From: an uncultured Prevotella sp.
GTDB lineage: Bacteria > Bacteroidota > Bacteroidia > Bacteroidales > Bacteroidaceae
DNA: 54,606 nt
Direction: 5' to 3'
NCBI GenBank assembly: GCA_938028745.1
Contig: CALIZL010000102.1
Coordinates: 1 to 54,606 of the forward strand
Numbering within the stretch: position 1 is the stretch's first letter; each line of letters starts with the position of its first letter. A program made the translations under genes and the position numbers. Below the pieces are notes generated by a model. The model had not been told where the DNA came from and searched no databases. It saw only the letters and a list, made by a program, of their open reading frames with translations. Of the stretch, positions 16,457-25,448 are shown piece after piece.

Positions 16457-18736
16457 TTATCGTTTTAAAAGGCGGTGGGTTTGCACTTGGCCGTCGGCTG
16501 TTACTTGCACGAGATATACTCCCGAAACAAGGTTGGCGAGCGAGATACTTACTTCTGTGTCGTCTGTTGCAATAATGCTGCTAAGCAAACGACCGTTGGT
16601 GTCGAAGAGCTTTACGCGTTGTAGACCTGTGCCGCGCACCGTTAACGAGTGGCCGTTGTTGTTGGTTAGGGTGTAGTTGGCAGTGGTTGTGCCAGCGATA
16701 TGGGTTACTTTCGATGCCACGGTGAAGATAGTTTCCTCCTTATCATATAGCTTTTCTACATCGAAACGTTCGGCATCCGGGTTGTCGATGCCTGCGCTTG
16801 TTTCCTTAATCAGCACCAACTTCATCTTGTATTTGCCTTCGTTTAGGGTGCTGGGCACGTTGATGGTAAACGGCATCCATGTTGTACGGAAACCATCGAG
16901 CTCCATTGGCTTTGTGCGTTGCGCCTCAAAAGCCACGTTACCCTTGGCATCGAGCAATTGTAACTTTGCGAAATAGCCGAATCCCAGCCCGCCTTTGTTC
17001 CTTATGGGGACATGGATGGTTTCTTCGTTTCCTGGTTTTAGCCAAAGTTTAGACGGCTGTTCGGTTAGTTGGAAACCTGCATTGATCGAGTCTTCCTCCA
17101 CAATACGCACCCTGCCGTTGCCTATTTCAATCACCATTCGTGGTGCTTGTCGCATGTATATCCACTCTCCCCAGCGGCCGCTTTTTTCTAACGGGGCGCA
17201 CATGGGCAGCAGTTGGTAATAGCCATTGGCCAGTTTCGTGAGGTTTACCTTTATCTTCACCGTCTGCGGGTTGGTGTAGTCGCGGCCCATTTCTCCGTTA
17301 GAATATTGCCCATAGACGCGTTTTGTATAGCCACCTGTGGCGTGATCGTCCGACGGACAGACAGTTATCCGCTTGCCATTCATGTCGAATATGCCCACGC
17401 CGATATCGCCCTTGAAGGGCTTTCCGTAGTTATTAAATTCGTTCATCTCAACAGCTGGCATGTAGCCAACGGCAAAAGTTTTGCCACTTCCTTGGGCAAG
17501 CCTTAGACTTCCCCCAATGTTGAACTTCAGTTTGGGTGTGCTTGCCAGCAATGCGGGGTCTATTGGTTTTGTGTTTGGCTTGTTGGGGTGAGCCAATATA
17601 GCGATTAAGCCGTAGCTGAACGTCATAGGTTTTCCGCCAAACTCGTTTCCTGATTGTGCAACAGATAGCGTTGAGAGCGAGAAATACGCATCGCCCTGAC
17701 CGCCCCAGCCAAAGTTCATGTGGAAAAGTCCTTGCTCGTTGATGCCGTCTGTTACCCAAGCGTGCCCTCCTCTGCCGCCTCGTTGGCTGCCTGAAAGGTA
17801 AACGGGGAAACCATTAATTAGTTCTTGGCGTACGATGTCGGTGAAAGTAACCAGTCCTTCGTCACTTCGGCTCACAAAGGCCGTGGTGTAATCGAAGTTT
17901 TCTTGCAGAGCTTTATCGGCCGATTCGTTTTGCGCACCGCTCAAATAGGGGGTGTATTGCATGTACGTGGCTATTCCAACGTCGCTCATTAGCTTTGCAA
18001 CGGCGTCTTGTTCCCTTTGGGTGCCTGGGTCGTAATATGTGTATTCGTCTTTCATGTTGGCCCAGTCGTAGTATGATTTACTGAAATCGGCATGTTTCAC
18101 CTTATTATCAGATCTCACGGTATAGGTGTTTTCTCCCTTTCCTTGTATGGGCCATTTGTGGTAATACATCACTTGTGCGATGGCCGTTGCCACGCAACCC
18201 GTGTAATTATAGCCCGTTTTCTTGTTGTAAGGTTTGTCTTGATTCCATTTGCAAGAGAGCAACGGCGCCACAGTTTTATAGGTAGGCATCGCCCTTGTGG
18301 CGGGTTGCGCCGTGACAGGTGCTTGTTGTAGCTGTACAAAACGTTCGCGATAGGCTTGCAAAAGAAACTTTACGCCGGGGTTGGCATTCAGCGTATCGAG
18401 CGTTCCGTTATCCCCATAGGCAAGTATTTCGCCCATAGCATCGTCGCCCGAAACTACAACAAAGCCCTTGCCTTGCTTGTCGTTGAACACATAGAAGGGC
18501 TCAATGGGCTGTTGTTTGCCAGTTCGGGTTTGTGCCGATGCGATGGATTGGCGATTGGGCATGACGTATTTTCGCGCGATGTCGAGGGCTTGTCGAGCCG
18601 TAACCTGCTTGGCTTGAACGGGCAATAGGCTTGCAAACGCAAGTGCGAATAGCGCAAAAGCCTGTCGGTAGTGGTTAAGTCCGCACAGCGAAACAGGGGT
18701 AGGCTTGCGCCTATTTGTGGCGTAGTGTTGGTTCAT
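16457..18736 (-). CDS. C10-family cysteine protease, interpain/streptopain-like, with sorting tail
   Basis: A 759-residue secreted protease. After a long polar start a signal helix (AFALFALAFASLLPVQA) is followed by a Spi-type pro-domain (about 43-140, QVTARQALDIARKYV and GFVVVSGDDAMGEILAYGD). The catalytic domain has Cys181 in YNYTGCVATAIAQVMYYHKWP and His325 in GGHAWVTDG, with a Trp-containing FGWGGQGDAYFSL block. A long beta-rich region follows. The C-terminus (VKLFDTNGRL... to ...THRLLKR) resembles a type A type-IX-secretion sorting domain. Prevotella intermedia interpain A is the best-known relative; such enzymes degrade host proteins and complement. Transcription starts at a TAACTTTG promoter overlapping a hairpin at 18814-18841. 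Confidence 0.92.
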   Translation of the reverse strand: MNQHYATNRRKPTPVSLCGLNHYRQAFALFALAFASLLPVQAKQVTARQALDIARKYVMPNRQSIASAQTRTGKQQPIEPFYVFNDKQGKGFVVVSGDDAMGEILAYGDNGTLDTLNANPGVKFLLQAYRERFVQLQQAPVTAQPATRAMPTYKTVAPLLSCKWNQDKPYNKKTGYNYTGCVATAIAQVMYYHKWPIQGKGENTYTVRSDNKVKHADFSKSYYDWANMKDEYTYYDPGTQREQDAVAKLMSDVGIATYMQYTPYLSGAQNESADKALQENFDYTTAFVSRSDEGLVTFTDIVRQELINGFPVYLSGSQRGGRGGHAWVTDGINEQGLFHMNFGWGGQGDAYFSLSTLSVAQSGNEFGGKPMTFSYGLIAILAHPNKPNTKPIDPALLASTPKLKFNIGGSLRLAQGSGKTFAVGYMPAVEMNEFNNYGKPFKGDIGVGIFDMNGKRITVCPSDDHATGGYTKRVYGQYSNGEMGRDYTNPQTVKIKVNLTKLANGYYQLLPMCAPLEKSGRWGEWIYMRQAPRMVIEIGNGRVRIVEEDSINAGFQLTEQPSKLWLKPGNEETIHVPIRNKGGLGFGYFAKLQLLDAKGNVAFEAQRTKPMELDGFRTTWMPFTINVPSTLNEGKYKMKLVLIKETSAGIDNPDAERFDVEKLYDKEETIFTVASKVTHIAGTTTANYTLTNNNGHSLTVRGTGLQRVKLFDTNGRLLSSIIATDDTEVSISLANLVSGVYLVQVTADGQVQTHRLLKR

Positions 18737-18813
18737 TGTTTTGTAATTCTTTTTTGTTTGTTCTTTGTTTTCACTCTATAATTCTCTTTTTGGTATTGGT
18801 AAGGTGTTATTAA

Positions 18814-18850
18814 ACGCGTTCCCTTATGATTGGAAACGCGTGCAAAGTTA
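18814..18850 (-). promoter_or_regulatory. Protease promoter with hairpin at the transcription start
   Basis: The minus-strand -7 element TAACTTTG is at 18843-18850, with an A/T-rich but poorly matched -33 region. Immediately downstream, ACGCGTTTCC (18832-18841) pairs with GGGAACGCGT (18814-18823). The hairpin would form at or very near the mRNA 5' end, about 80 bp before the start codon, and could be an operator or a 5' stabiliser. Confidence 0.55.
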
Positions 18851-18894
18851 CATAAAAAGAATGAAAAAAACGTCCGCTCTCTTGCGTTTTAACA

Positions 18895-19044
18895 AAGCGA
18901 GTTGGCAGGGTGGGGAGTAAACAAGTTAACCAGTAAACGAGTGGATAAGTTTGCGAGTAGACCAGTTTACGACTCTACGAGTTTGTAAGTGAATGGGTTA
19001 ATAAGTTAAGTGGCGCAGCCGCCTTTTCCCTTTAATAGGCCTTT
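18895..19044. repeat. Composite octamer array, reverse orientation
   Basis: GAGTTGGCA, AACAAGTT, AACGAGTG and GATAAGTT-like units run to about 19010. Then come GTGGCGCAGCCGCC and pyrimidine-rich CTTTTCACTT. On the minus strand this is the GTGAAAAG - GGCTGCGCC - AACTTATT order seen at 15940 and 54455. It fills the gap between mutY and the protease gene. Confidence 0.6.
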
Positions 19045-20307
19045 TCACTTGTCTTTCGTTTCATTGTTCAGCCTTTCTAAGAACAGCTCGAACAGGCGCG
19101 ATATGGCGTATTTGTTCAGTTCTTGTTCGCTCACCCAAATGTAGTCGGACGGCAGATCGGGCCTAACACTTGTTTCAACAACGGCAAATTGCGCCATGAT
19201 GATGCGGTGGGTGAGTACGTGGCGGAAGGAATATGGCCCCTTGATTGTGGGGGTAAGGGTGGCATGCAGGTGAGAGTCGGGCGGTTTGGCTGTTGATTCG
19301 GTGTCCTGTTCGCCCTTAAAAAGAAGGTCGATACACGCTAATAGCTGTGGCGAAGGGAAGTTTTCCAAGCTATTACAGCCCTCGCGCTTGTTGGTTTTGG
19401 GTGTTTGTACATCTGAAAGTACTACGTCTTCGTATAGCAAAGGCTCCCAAAGGCCCTGCCAAATGTCGCCCGCCGGCCGCTTTCGGATGGCAATTTCACC
19501 CCCACACCTTATATATATGTAGCCCATGCGCCGCTGTTTGGGGGCTTGCGACTTGGTTTTTACGGGTAGCAAACGCACCAAACCCTGCGCAAAAGCCACG
19601 CATTGACCACTTAACGGACAGCTGTTGCAGAAACTTGGCGTATCGTTTGGTACGACTGTGTGGCCGTTTACCTTGCCTGTTTCGCCCTTCACGGGCAAGC
19701 ATTGCAGTGCACCAAAGTCCATGATGGCCTCGTTGTAGCGTGCCGGAGCGTGGTGGGGCAAAAGCGATTGGGCTAAGGTGGCGAACTGTTTTTTGCCTTC
19801 GGTGGAGTTGATGGGCGTGTCGATGCCGAAGAAACGCGCCAAAACACGATACACATTGCCATCTACTACCGCCACTGGAAGGTTGAAAGCGATGGACGAA
19901 ATGGCTGCCGACGTGTACGGACCAACGCCTTTTAGCTTGGAGATTGCCTCGTGAGTGTTGGGGAAATGCCCCAATTCTGCAATTTGTTTTGCCGCTTGGT
20001 GCAGGTTGCGAGCGCGCGAATAGTAGCCCAAACCTTGCCAAAGGCGCAACACTTCGTCTTCGGTGGCCGCGGCCAGAGCGTTTACCGTGGGGTAGTTTTG
20101 CATAAATCGCAGCCAATAGGCCATGCCTTGGTTCACTCGCGTTTGCTGTAATATCACCTCACTAAGCCAAATGGCATACGGATCCTTGGTTTCGCGCCAC
20201 GGCAAACTTCGGCCGTGGCGTTGAAACCAATGGAGTAGGGCAGTGGAAAAGGGATGAGTCGTGGTCACGATGTGGGGGGCTAAGCAAAACAAAAGTGAGC
20301 AGGGCAA
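19045..20307 (-). CDS. mutY: A/G-specific adenine glycosylase
   Basis: A 420-residue MutY, which removes adenine mispaired with 8-oxoguanine. The N-terminal region WFQRHGRSLPWRETKDPYAIWLSEVILQQTRV carries the catalytic Glu. The helix-hairpin-helix is LKGVGPYTSAAISSIAF, and the catalytic Asp is in AVVDGNVYRVLARFFG. The iron-sulphur loop is unusual: 23 residues separate the first two Cys (LQC...SFC) instead of 6, while the rest (CNSCPLSGQC) is normal. A NUDIX-like C-terminal domain (MGYIYIRCGGEIAIRKRPAGDIWQGLWE) checks for 8-oxoG. A GTG at 20268 is an alternative start. It is 13 bp downstream of the TPR gene, probably one operon. Confidence 0.95.
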   Translation of the reverse strand: MPCSLLFCLAPHIVTTTHPFSTALLHWFQRHGRSLPWRETKDPYAIWLSEVILQQTRVNQGMAYWLRFMQNYPTVNALAAATEDEVLRLWQGLGYYSRARNLHQAAKQIAELGHFPNTHEAISKLKGVGPYTSAAISSIAFNLPVAVVDGNVYRVLARFFGIDTPINSTEGKKQFATLAQSLLPHHAPARYNEAIMDFGALQCLPVKGETGKVNGHTVVPNDTPSFCNSCPLSGQCVAFAQGLVRLLPVKTKSQAPKQRRMGYIYIRCGGEIAIRKRPAGDIWQGLWEPLLYEDVVLSDVQTPKTNKREGCNSLENFPSPQLLACIDLLFKGEQDTESTAKPPDSHLHATLTPTIKGPYSFRHVLTHRIIMAQFAVVETSVRPDLPSDYIWVSEQELNKYAISRLFELFLERLNNETKDK

Positions 20308-20320
20308 GGTGCAACGAAGG

Positions 20321-21496
20321 CTACTTCTCCTTGTCCTTTTCCTCTTTCTCGGTCTTTGGAAAGTTCTTTCGTATCAGTGCAAACATCTTGTCTTTGTCTT
20401 TCTTATACAGCTTTACATACTTTTCGAGTGCGGGTACAGGTCCCGTAAGGTCTTTGTTGTTGATGTAATGGTTCAGTGTTGCCACCATCGCAGCCTCGTA
20501 TCCGTCCTCTGTTACTTTGGTTTCCTTGTTCTCTAAGGCATAAAGAATGTAGCCTGCATAATAGCTAAACAAGTAAGGGTTCGATTCCTTTTTGGCTAGA
20601 AGTAGGGATTCGTTCTTCCCCATTGGTATCGTAACTTGGTCTGACGGCACCGCCCAAGCCATGATAAACCTAGCTGCATCTTCCATATCGCGGGCAGTAA
20701 ACCGATGGGATAGGTAGTATTGGCAGCATCTTTCAACATCTTTGGTATGCTTTCGGCAGTCTTCGGCTGTTTCAAGTTTCGGCAGTTCAGGCAAGTCGCC
20801 ATAGCCTTTCTTGGCCTCTTCTTTTAGCTTTTCCAACTCTTCGCTTAGGCTTTGGGCCTTGTCTTCCTGGTTATTCCCCTCGTAATAGGTAACCAAATAT
20901 TCGGCTTCATCGAGATATTCTTCGGCATGTTGTCCATAAAGGTCTTTGTATATGGCCAATGCGCGCAGCTGAAAGTTGATGGCGTCGGCCTTTTCTCCTG
21001 CGTAAAACGAATTCTCGGCAGCGTGGATAAGTATCACAGCCATGTCTTTATCGTTGGTATAAAGCCCCTCGTATATTTTCAATGCTTTCTTGCTGTTGGC
21101 CATAGCCTCCTTATGTTGTCCGTTAGACGATAGGTATAGCGAGAGGTTGTCTAAGTACCACGCATACCGTTTGTCTTTGGTGTTGAAGTGTTTGCCGTAT
21201 AGGTCTACTACCTTCTGAGCCGTTTCTACGGCCTTGCTCAGGCGTTTGGCCCTGAAATAAGACTTTCCAAGGAACACCAACCCATCAATATAGATGGTGT
21301 CGGCCTCACCGCGAAGGTGCTTTACCTTTGCAGTATAGTCGGTGAAAGCCTCCACTGCCTTGTCGAATTTGCCGTCGGCGATGAGCATACGCGCCGTGCT
21401 GTCCATTTCGTGCAGTTGTTTTTCTTGCTCCGTTTTCTGTGCTTGTGCAGCATTTGCGGCGAGCAATAGCAGTGCCGCGAGTAGTGTTTTCTTCAT
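20321..21496 (-). CDS. Periplasmic TPR protein
   Basis: A 391-residue exported protein. The start at 21496 gives a clean signal peptide (MKKTLLAALLLLAANAAQAQ). The mature part is all-helical with several tetratricopeptide-like repeats between about residues 25 and 230: GKFDKAVEAFTDYTAKV, AKRLSKAVETAQKVVDLYG, GQHKEAMANSKKALKIYEGLY and GEKADAINFQLRALAIYKDLYG. The C-terminal third is helical and very Lys-rich, ending KTEKEEKDKEK. No catalytic motif is visible. It is cotranscribed with mutY, without an obvious functional link. Confidence 0.8.
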   Translation of the reverse strand: MKKTLLAALLLLAANAAQAQKTEQEKQLHEMDSTARMLIADGKFDKAVEAFTDYTAKVKHLRGEADTIYIDGLVFLGKSYFRAKRLSKAVETAQKVVDLYGKHFNTKDKRYAWYLDNLSLYLSSNGQHKEAMANSKKALKIYEGLYTNDKDMAVILIHAAENSFYAGEKADAINFQLRALAIYKDLYGQHAEEYLDEAEYLVTYYEGNNQEDKAQSLSEELEKLKEEAKKGYGDLPELPKLETAEDCRKHTKDVERCCQYYLSHRFTARDMEDAARFIMAWAVPSDQVTIPMGKNESLLLAKKESNPYLFSYYAGYILYALENKETKVTEDGYEAAMVATLNHYINNKDLTGPVPALEKYVKLYKKDKDKMFALIRKNFPKTEKEEKDKEK

Positions 21497-21537
21497 AAGC
21501 GTTATGGTTGATATTAGTTTTAATGCTGATATTTGGT

Positions 21538-21563
21538 GGTGGTGAAGGGTTGTCTTCACCACC
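21538..21563. promoter_or_regulatory. Leader hairpin upstream of the TPR gene
   Basis: GGTGGTGAAG (21538-21547) and CTTCACCACC (21554-21563) form a perfect 10-bp stem with a 6-nt loop, 41 bp before the start codon. It probably lies in the mRNA leader. The remaining gap to 21806 holds weakly repetitive octamers (about 21740-21805) and no gene. Confidence 0.45.
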
Positions 21564-21806
21564 ATTTTGCTTGATTTAAACTTCTGAGGTGTTGAATTGT
21601 GCAGTTTATTGGTTATGTAGTATGCTGCTTTTAGCTAAGCGTTGACAAGCTTTTGCGTGTTGGGTTTAAGGCTACTTTTGTGGGTTGGCTAGCGAACGAA
21701 CCGCCTTTCAAACGTATAACCCCAACAATTTCGCCGCCTTATTGTCTGATGAACTCATAGCCTCACAAGCTCATAACCTCACAAACTTATACGCTCACAA
21801 CCCCAT

Positions 21807-22973
21807 TTATTGTTCGGGGTATTGCTGGTAGATGGTTAGTCCGAAGGCATGCGTATAGGCATATATATGCTCCATGATGTCGGCCAGCGTGTGTTCGTAG
21901 TCAATGTCGGGTGCATTCTTAATGAAAAAATAGAACTCTATGGGCAGTCCGCATTGTGTGGCCTCTACCTGTTTCACCATCAGCGTTTGCTTTTCATTTA
22001 CCTCAGGGCGCTTGGTAAGATATTGTTCGATGAACAAGCGGAAGAGCGAGATGTTTACTTGTTGGCCTTGCATCTGCTCTTCGGTGAGCAACTTGCTCGA
22101 AAGCAGCGAGTCTTTAAGGGCATCGTCTACCAGCTTAACACTTCTGAAATCTACGTACAGCAGGCGTTTAACGCGTCGCCCAGCCCCCTTTTGCATACTA
22201 CGCCAGTTTTGGAACGAACCGCTAACCAATGCCAACGGCGGAACGGTAACGGTGGTGTTGTCGAAGTTTCGCACCTTTACGGTGGTCAGGCTGATATCTT
22301 CCACCACGCCATCGGCAGGTGTTGAAGGCACCGTTATCCAGTCGCCCTTCCTCACCATGTCGTTACTCGTAAGCCTAATGCCGGCAACCAATCCCTCGAT
22401 GGTGTCTTTAAACACCAGCATCAGTATGGCCGAGGTTGCTCCAAGACCAGCAATGAGCGACAGCGGGTTCTTGTTGAAGAGGATAGCAACCACCACAATC
22501 ACGGCGATAAAGATAATAATAACTTTCAATACGCCGCAAAATGTGCGGATATATTGGCGAACGGCTGGACTGGAAGATAGTTTAAGCTGTGTGAGTGAGT
22601 TGATGAAGGCGATGAAAAGCCTTACCGACATCACCACAATGTATATGGCCGTGAGTTTCTCTAAGGCGGTATGCACCCAGGCATATTGGAAGAACACCAA
22701 GGGTAAGAGCCACGAAACCACGATGGCTGGCACAATTCGGCTTGCCGTCTTCAGCACATTGTCGTTAAAAAGGATGTCGTCCCAATTGCTTTTCGTCTTG
22801 CTGGTGATGCGGTGCACCACGGGAATAAGTATCTTACGGCAAAGCGCGCCCGCCGCCCAAGCCAGCAATATGGTGACCAGCACCAACAAAACGTGGCGCA
22901 CAATGGGCACGGTGTTACCCGATACGCCTGTTAGGCGGATAATTTGTTCTACGTAATCTTTTATTGTTTCCAT
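21807..22973 (-). CDS. Mechanosensitive ion channel, MscS family
   Basis: A 388-residue inner-membrane channel. The start at 22973 (METIKDYVEQ) is preferred, because the longer frame runs into the upstream gene. There are about five hydrophobic helices: residues 25-45, 70-95, 100-120, 145-170 and the pore helix near 175-200. The family signature GLGATSAILMLVFKDTIEGLVAGIRL leads into the beta domain with VRKGDWITVPS, ADGVVEDISLTTVKVRNFDNTTVTVP and SFQNWRSM. The C-terminal cytoplasmic domain completes the usual arrangement. It relieves hypo-osmotic stress. It follows dacB by 44 bp, in one operon with dacB and the PH-domain gene. Confidence 0.92.
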   Translation of the reverse strand: METIKDYVEQIIRLTGVSGNTVPIVRHVLLVLVTILLAWAAGALCRKILIPVVHRITSKTKSNWDDILFNDNVLKTASRIVPAIVVSWLLPLVFFQYAWVHTALEKLTAIYIVVMSVRLFIAFINSLTQLKLSSSPAVRQYIRTFCGVLKVIIIFIAVIVVVAILFNKNPLSLIAGLGATSAILMLVFKDTIEGLVAGIRLTSNDMVRKGDWITVPSTPADGVVEDISLTTVKVRNFDNTTVTVPPLALVSGSFQNWRSMQKGAGRRVKRLLYVDFRSVKLVDDALKDSLLSSKLLTEEQMQGQQVNISLFRLFIEQYLTKRPEVNEKQTLMVKQVEATQCGLPIEFYFFIKNAPDIDYEHTLADIMEHIYAYTHAFGLTIYQQYPEQ

Positions 22974-23017
22974 TGATATGTTGGTTTTTAAAACATGGTT
23001 ATCAGTGTTGTTTGGGG

Positions 23018-24304
23018 CTAGGGTTGGCATAGGGCCGTGCAAACCTTGTCTTGAAATGCACGTGCGTTGCGGCCGCGCATAACGCCTTGGTTGATGATGG
23101 CAAAGCAAAGGCGATGTCCGTTGGCGGCAGTGCAATAGCCTGCCAGCGAAAACACGCCCGTAACGCTACCCGTCTTGGCGCACACGTTGCCACGAGTAAA
23201 CACCCCTTTCATGCGCGATTTCAGTGTGCCGTCTATGCCTGCGATGGGCAACGAGGGCGAAAGGTGCAGGTAAATGTTGGCATTGCGAGAGGCATAGCGC
23301 AACATGGCTACTTCCAGTTCGGCCGAAACATAGTTGTATAGCGATAGGCCCGACCCATCGGCCACCTTGTAAGCGGCGGCATTAAGGCCTAACTTGGCAA
23401 TGAGCCTTTTCACCACTTGTGCCGCGTTTTTGGCCGTGGCAGGTTTGTTTCCCGTTGCGGCAGCAATCTGGTAAAACATGGCCTCGGCATAAAGGTTGTC
23501 GCTCTCTTTCATCATACGCATAAGCACTTGGTCCATTGTGTGAAAGCGCGTACAGATGCAAGTGGCGTCTTGCGGGCGTTGACCTGTGGCGGTGAAGGCG
23601 TCTAGCACGATGCCGGCCTTGCGCAGTTCTTGCATAAAACGGTCCATAAACACGTCTTTGCGGGCGTAGACCAATGCCGAGAGCACCGGATTATCGTCGT
23701 CCCAGCACCAACCCTTGCCCAACAGGTCGGTTGTTTTCATCGACTTGTCGGCGTAGAGTGTGCCGCGAATGGTGTCTACCCCCATCTTTTGCAGGCTTTC
23801 CACAAAGGCGTGCATGTCGTCGGTGTTGAAACGCGGATCCATTCCGCCAACGCAATATACGTTGCCCGTAAGTGTTCGGTTTTCGATAGTGCCTGTATAG
23901 CACAGCTCTGTTTTAAACTGGTGCGAGCCGCCCAACTTGTCAAGTGCTGTAATGGCCGTTATCACCTTCATGGTAGATGCGGGGCGCATGGTTTGGCGTT
24001 CGTTAAAGCAGTATATGGCCGAGTCGGCATCGAGGTCGTAAACCATCAATCCCAGTTGCGAAGTGCGCAGCATGTCGGCTTGTAACAGCCTGTCTATGCG
24101 TGCTCTCACCGATTGTGGCCAGGGCAACAGACTGTCTGTGGCAAACGTGTCGGCCGAAAGCGAGTCGGTAGCCAGCGTGTCGGCCGCTGCCACGGTTTCG
24201 TCATCGTCGTCAGTAACGTCTTTTTCCACTTGCCCCATCATTGGCAAGGCCATCAGCCAAGCCAACAGAAGTACGAGGGCGTATTTGTTTTTTAATTTCA
24301 TCAT
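23018..24304 (-). CDS. dacB: D-alanyl-D-alanine carboxypeptidase/endopeptidase (PBP4)
   Basis: A 428-residue periplasmic penicillin-binding protein of the low-molecular-mass class C type. The signal peptide is LVLLLAWLMALPMMGQ, followed by a Ser/Asp/Thr-rich linker. The three active-site motifs are visible: SxxK as PASTMK (about residue 109), SxN as KESDN (about 270) and KTG as CAKTGSVTG (about 382). It trims D-Ala from peptidoglycan stem peptides and cuts crosslinks. Its start overlaps the stop of the PH-domain gene by 4 bp (ATGA), indicating translational coupling. Confidence 0.93.
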   Translation of the reverse strand: MMKLKNKYALVLLLAWLMALPMMGQVEKDVTDDDDETVAAADTLATDSLSADTFATDSLLPWPQSVRARIDRLLQADMLRTSQLGLMVYDLDADSAIYCFNERQTMRPASTMKVITAITALDKLGGSHQFKTELCYTGTIENRTLTGNVYCVGGMDPRFNTDDMHAFVESLQKMGVDTIRGTLYADKSMKTTDLLGKGWCWDDDNPVLSALVYARKDVFMDRFMQELRKAGIVLDAFTATGQRPQDATCICTRFHTMDQVLMRMMKESDNLYAEAMFYQIAAATGNKPATAKNAAQVVKRLIAKLGLNAAAYKVADGSGLSLYNYVSAELEVAMLRYASRNANIYLHLSPSLPIAGIDGTLKSRMKGVFTRGNVCAKTGSVTGVFSLAGYCTAANGHRLCFAIINQGVMRGRNARAFQDKVCTALCQP

Positions 24305-24702
24305 TCGGGTGTTGCTTGCCGTTTCCTTATCTCCTCGATAAAGGCATCGGCGTTATCTGGTTGCACGCTCACTAGTTGTTTGTGTCCGCATTGCAGCAGT
24401 ACGTATCGCGAAAGGCCGAATCCCGTAGACATCTTGCGGCACGAAACGATGTCGTTAACGCGTATTCGCCTTGTTTTTGAGAAACGTCCGTTGTCGATAT
24501 ACAGCATCTCTTCTTCGTCGTCGTTACGGCGAAACACGTACGTGGTGTGCACAACTCGTTCTATCATTAGCACCACCACGGCGGCCAACAAACATCCAGC
24601 CAGGGCGCTTTTCGTCCAAAACATGTACAGCGCAAGCAGCGCGAAGGCAAGTATGCCGCAGACTGATGCGGGTGAAAGGCGTTGGTGGAATGTTCTGTCC
24701 AT
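24301..24702 (-). CDS. PH-domain membrane protein
   Basis: A 133-residue protein with two N-terminal membrane helices (about 12-30 and 34-50). A small beta-rich domain follows: TTYVFRRNDDEEEMLYIDNGRFSKTRRIRVNDIVSCRKMSTGFGLSRYVLLQC, then a final helix (NADAFIEEIRKR). This is the pattern of bacterial PH-domain (YdbS/YdbT-like) proteins. Function unknown, probably membrane-associated. It is first in the operon with dacB and mscS, with a TAACTTTG element at 24840-24847 and a GCGTTGTT-stem hairpin at 24780-24800 in its leader. Confidence 0.75.
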   Translation of the reverse strand: MDRTFHQRLSPASVCGILAFALLALYMFWTKSALAGCLLAAVVVLMIERVVHTTYVFRRNDDEEEMLYIDNGRFSKTRRIRVNDIVSCRKMSTGFGLSRYVLLQCGHKQLVSVQPDNADAFIEEIRKRQATPE

Positions 24703-24839
24703 TGTGGGGTAGGTGCTTTTGTTGTGGTGTTGGCGTTTGTCTGGGTGCTTGTTTTCCGCTCCGCCCCATTTGCACAGGGGCGTTGTTTGCGCAACAACGC
24801 GGTATCAGCATCCCTTGCCAACCTTCATTTCACAAACTA

Positions 24840-24847
24840 CAAAGTTA
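24840..24847 (-). promoter_or_regulatory. -7 element of the PH-dacB-mscS operon
   Basis: The minus strand reads TAACTTTG, 137 bp upstream of the PH gene; no clear -33 TTG is present. The leader contains the palindrome GCGTTGTT-TGCGC-AACAACGC at 24780-24800. The 22-bp array at 24904 starts less than 60 bp upstream of this element. Confidence 0.5.
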
Positions 24848-24903
24848 CAAAAATAATTGTTCTTATCGCGCCTTTGCCGCCTTGTTTATTATTTTTTTAG
24901 CAT

Positions 24904-25190
24904 AAAGGGGTGGGGTGTATGGTATATAAGTGGTAGGGTATATCGTATAAATGGGTGGGGCGTATAGTATAAATGGGTGGGGCGTGTGGTATAAAGGAGT
25001 GGGGCGTGTGGTATAAAGGAGTAGGGCGTGTGGTATAAAGGAGTAGGGCGTGTGGTATAAATGGGTGGGGCGTGTGGTATAATTGGGTGGGGCGTGTGGT
25101 ATAAAGGAGTAGGGCGTGTGGTATAAAGGAGTAGGGCGTATGGTATAAATGGGTGGGGCGTATAGTATACAGAGGTGGGGAGTATAGCGT
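24904..25190. repeat. 22-bp minisatellite, 13 units
   Basis: Thirteen head-to-tail units of 22 bp (the second is 23 bp), followed by a partial unit to about 25205. There are two main variants: AAATGGGTGGGGCGTGTGGTAT and AAAGGAGTAGGGCGTGTGGTAT, written here only as types. Because 22 is not a multiple of three and the minus strand lacks stops, three frames appear open there (YTTRPTPLYHTP-like); these are repeat artefacts. The array lies just upstream of the PH-dacB-mscS promoter. Bases 25191-25340 show nothing recognisable. Confidence 0.9.
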
Positions 25191-25448
25191 AAATGGGTTC
25201 GGGCGAAGAGACAACAAACGAGTGCAAAACCATTATGTTTCTTTTGCATAACTCGCATTTTGGGTGTTTGAAATAGGGACTTTGTTTTTGGATTGAAGTG
25301 TATAAGCAACAGCAAGGTTACTTAATGTGATGTTAATTTGTGTCTTTATATTTTACAAAACGACCTCTGCTTGACTCTCCATTCTAGAGGAAATAGTGGT
25401 TGAAAAGTAGGAAAATACCTACTATTCTCTGTCTTACGCACCTTTCTG

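Noticed and set aside
24863..25315. Three overlapping minus-strand frames rich in YTTRPTPLYHTP-like repeats
   Set aside because: The 22-bp period is not a multiple of three and cycles through all frames without stops, so openness is a by-product of the array.
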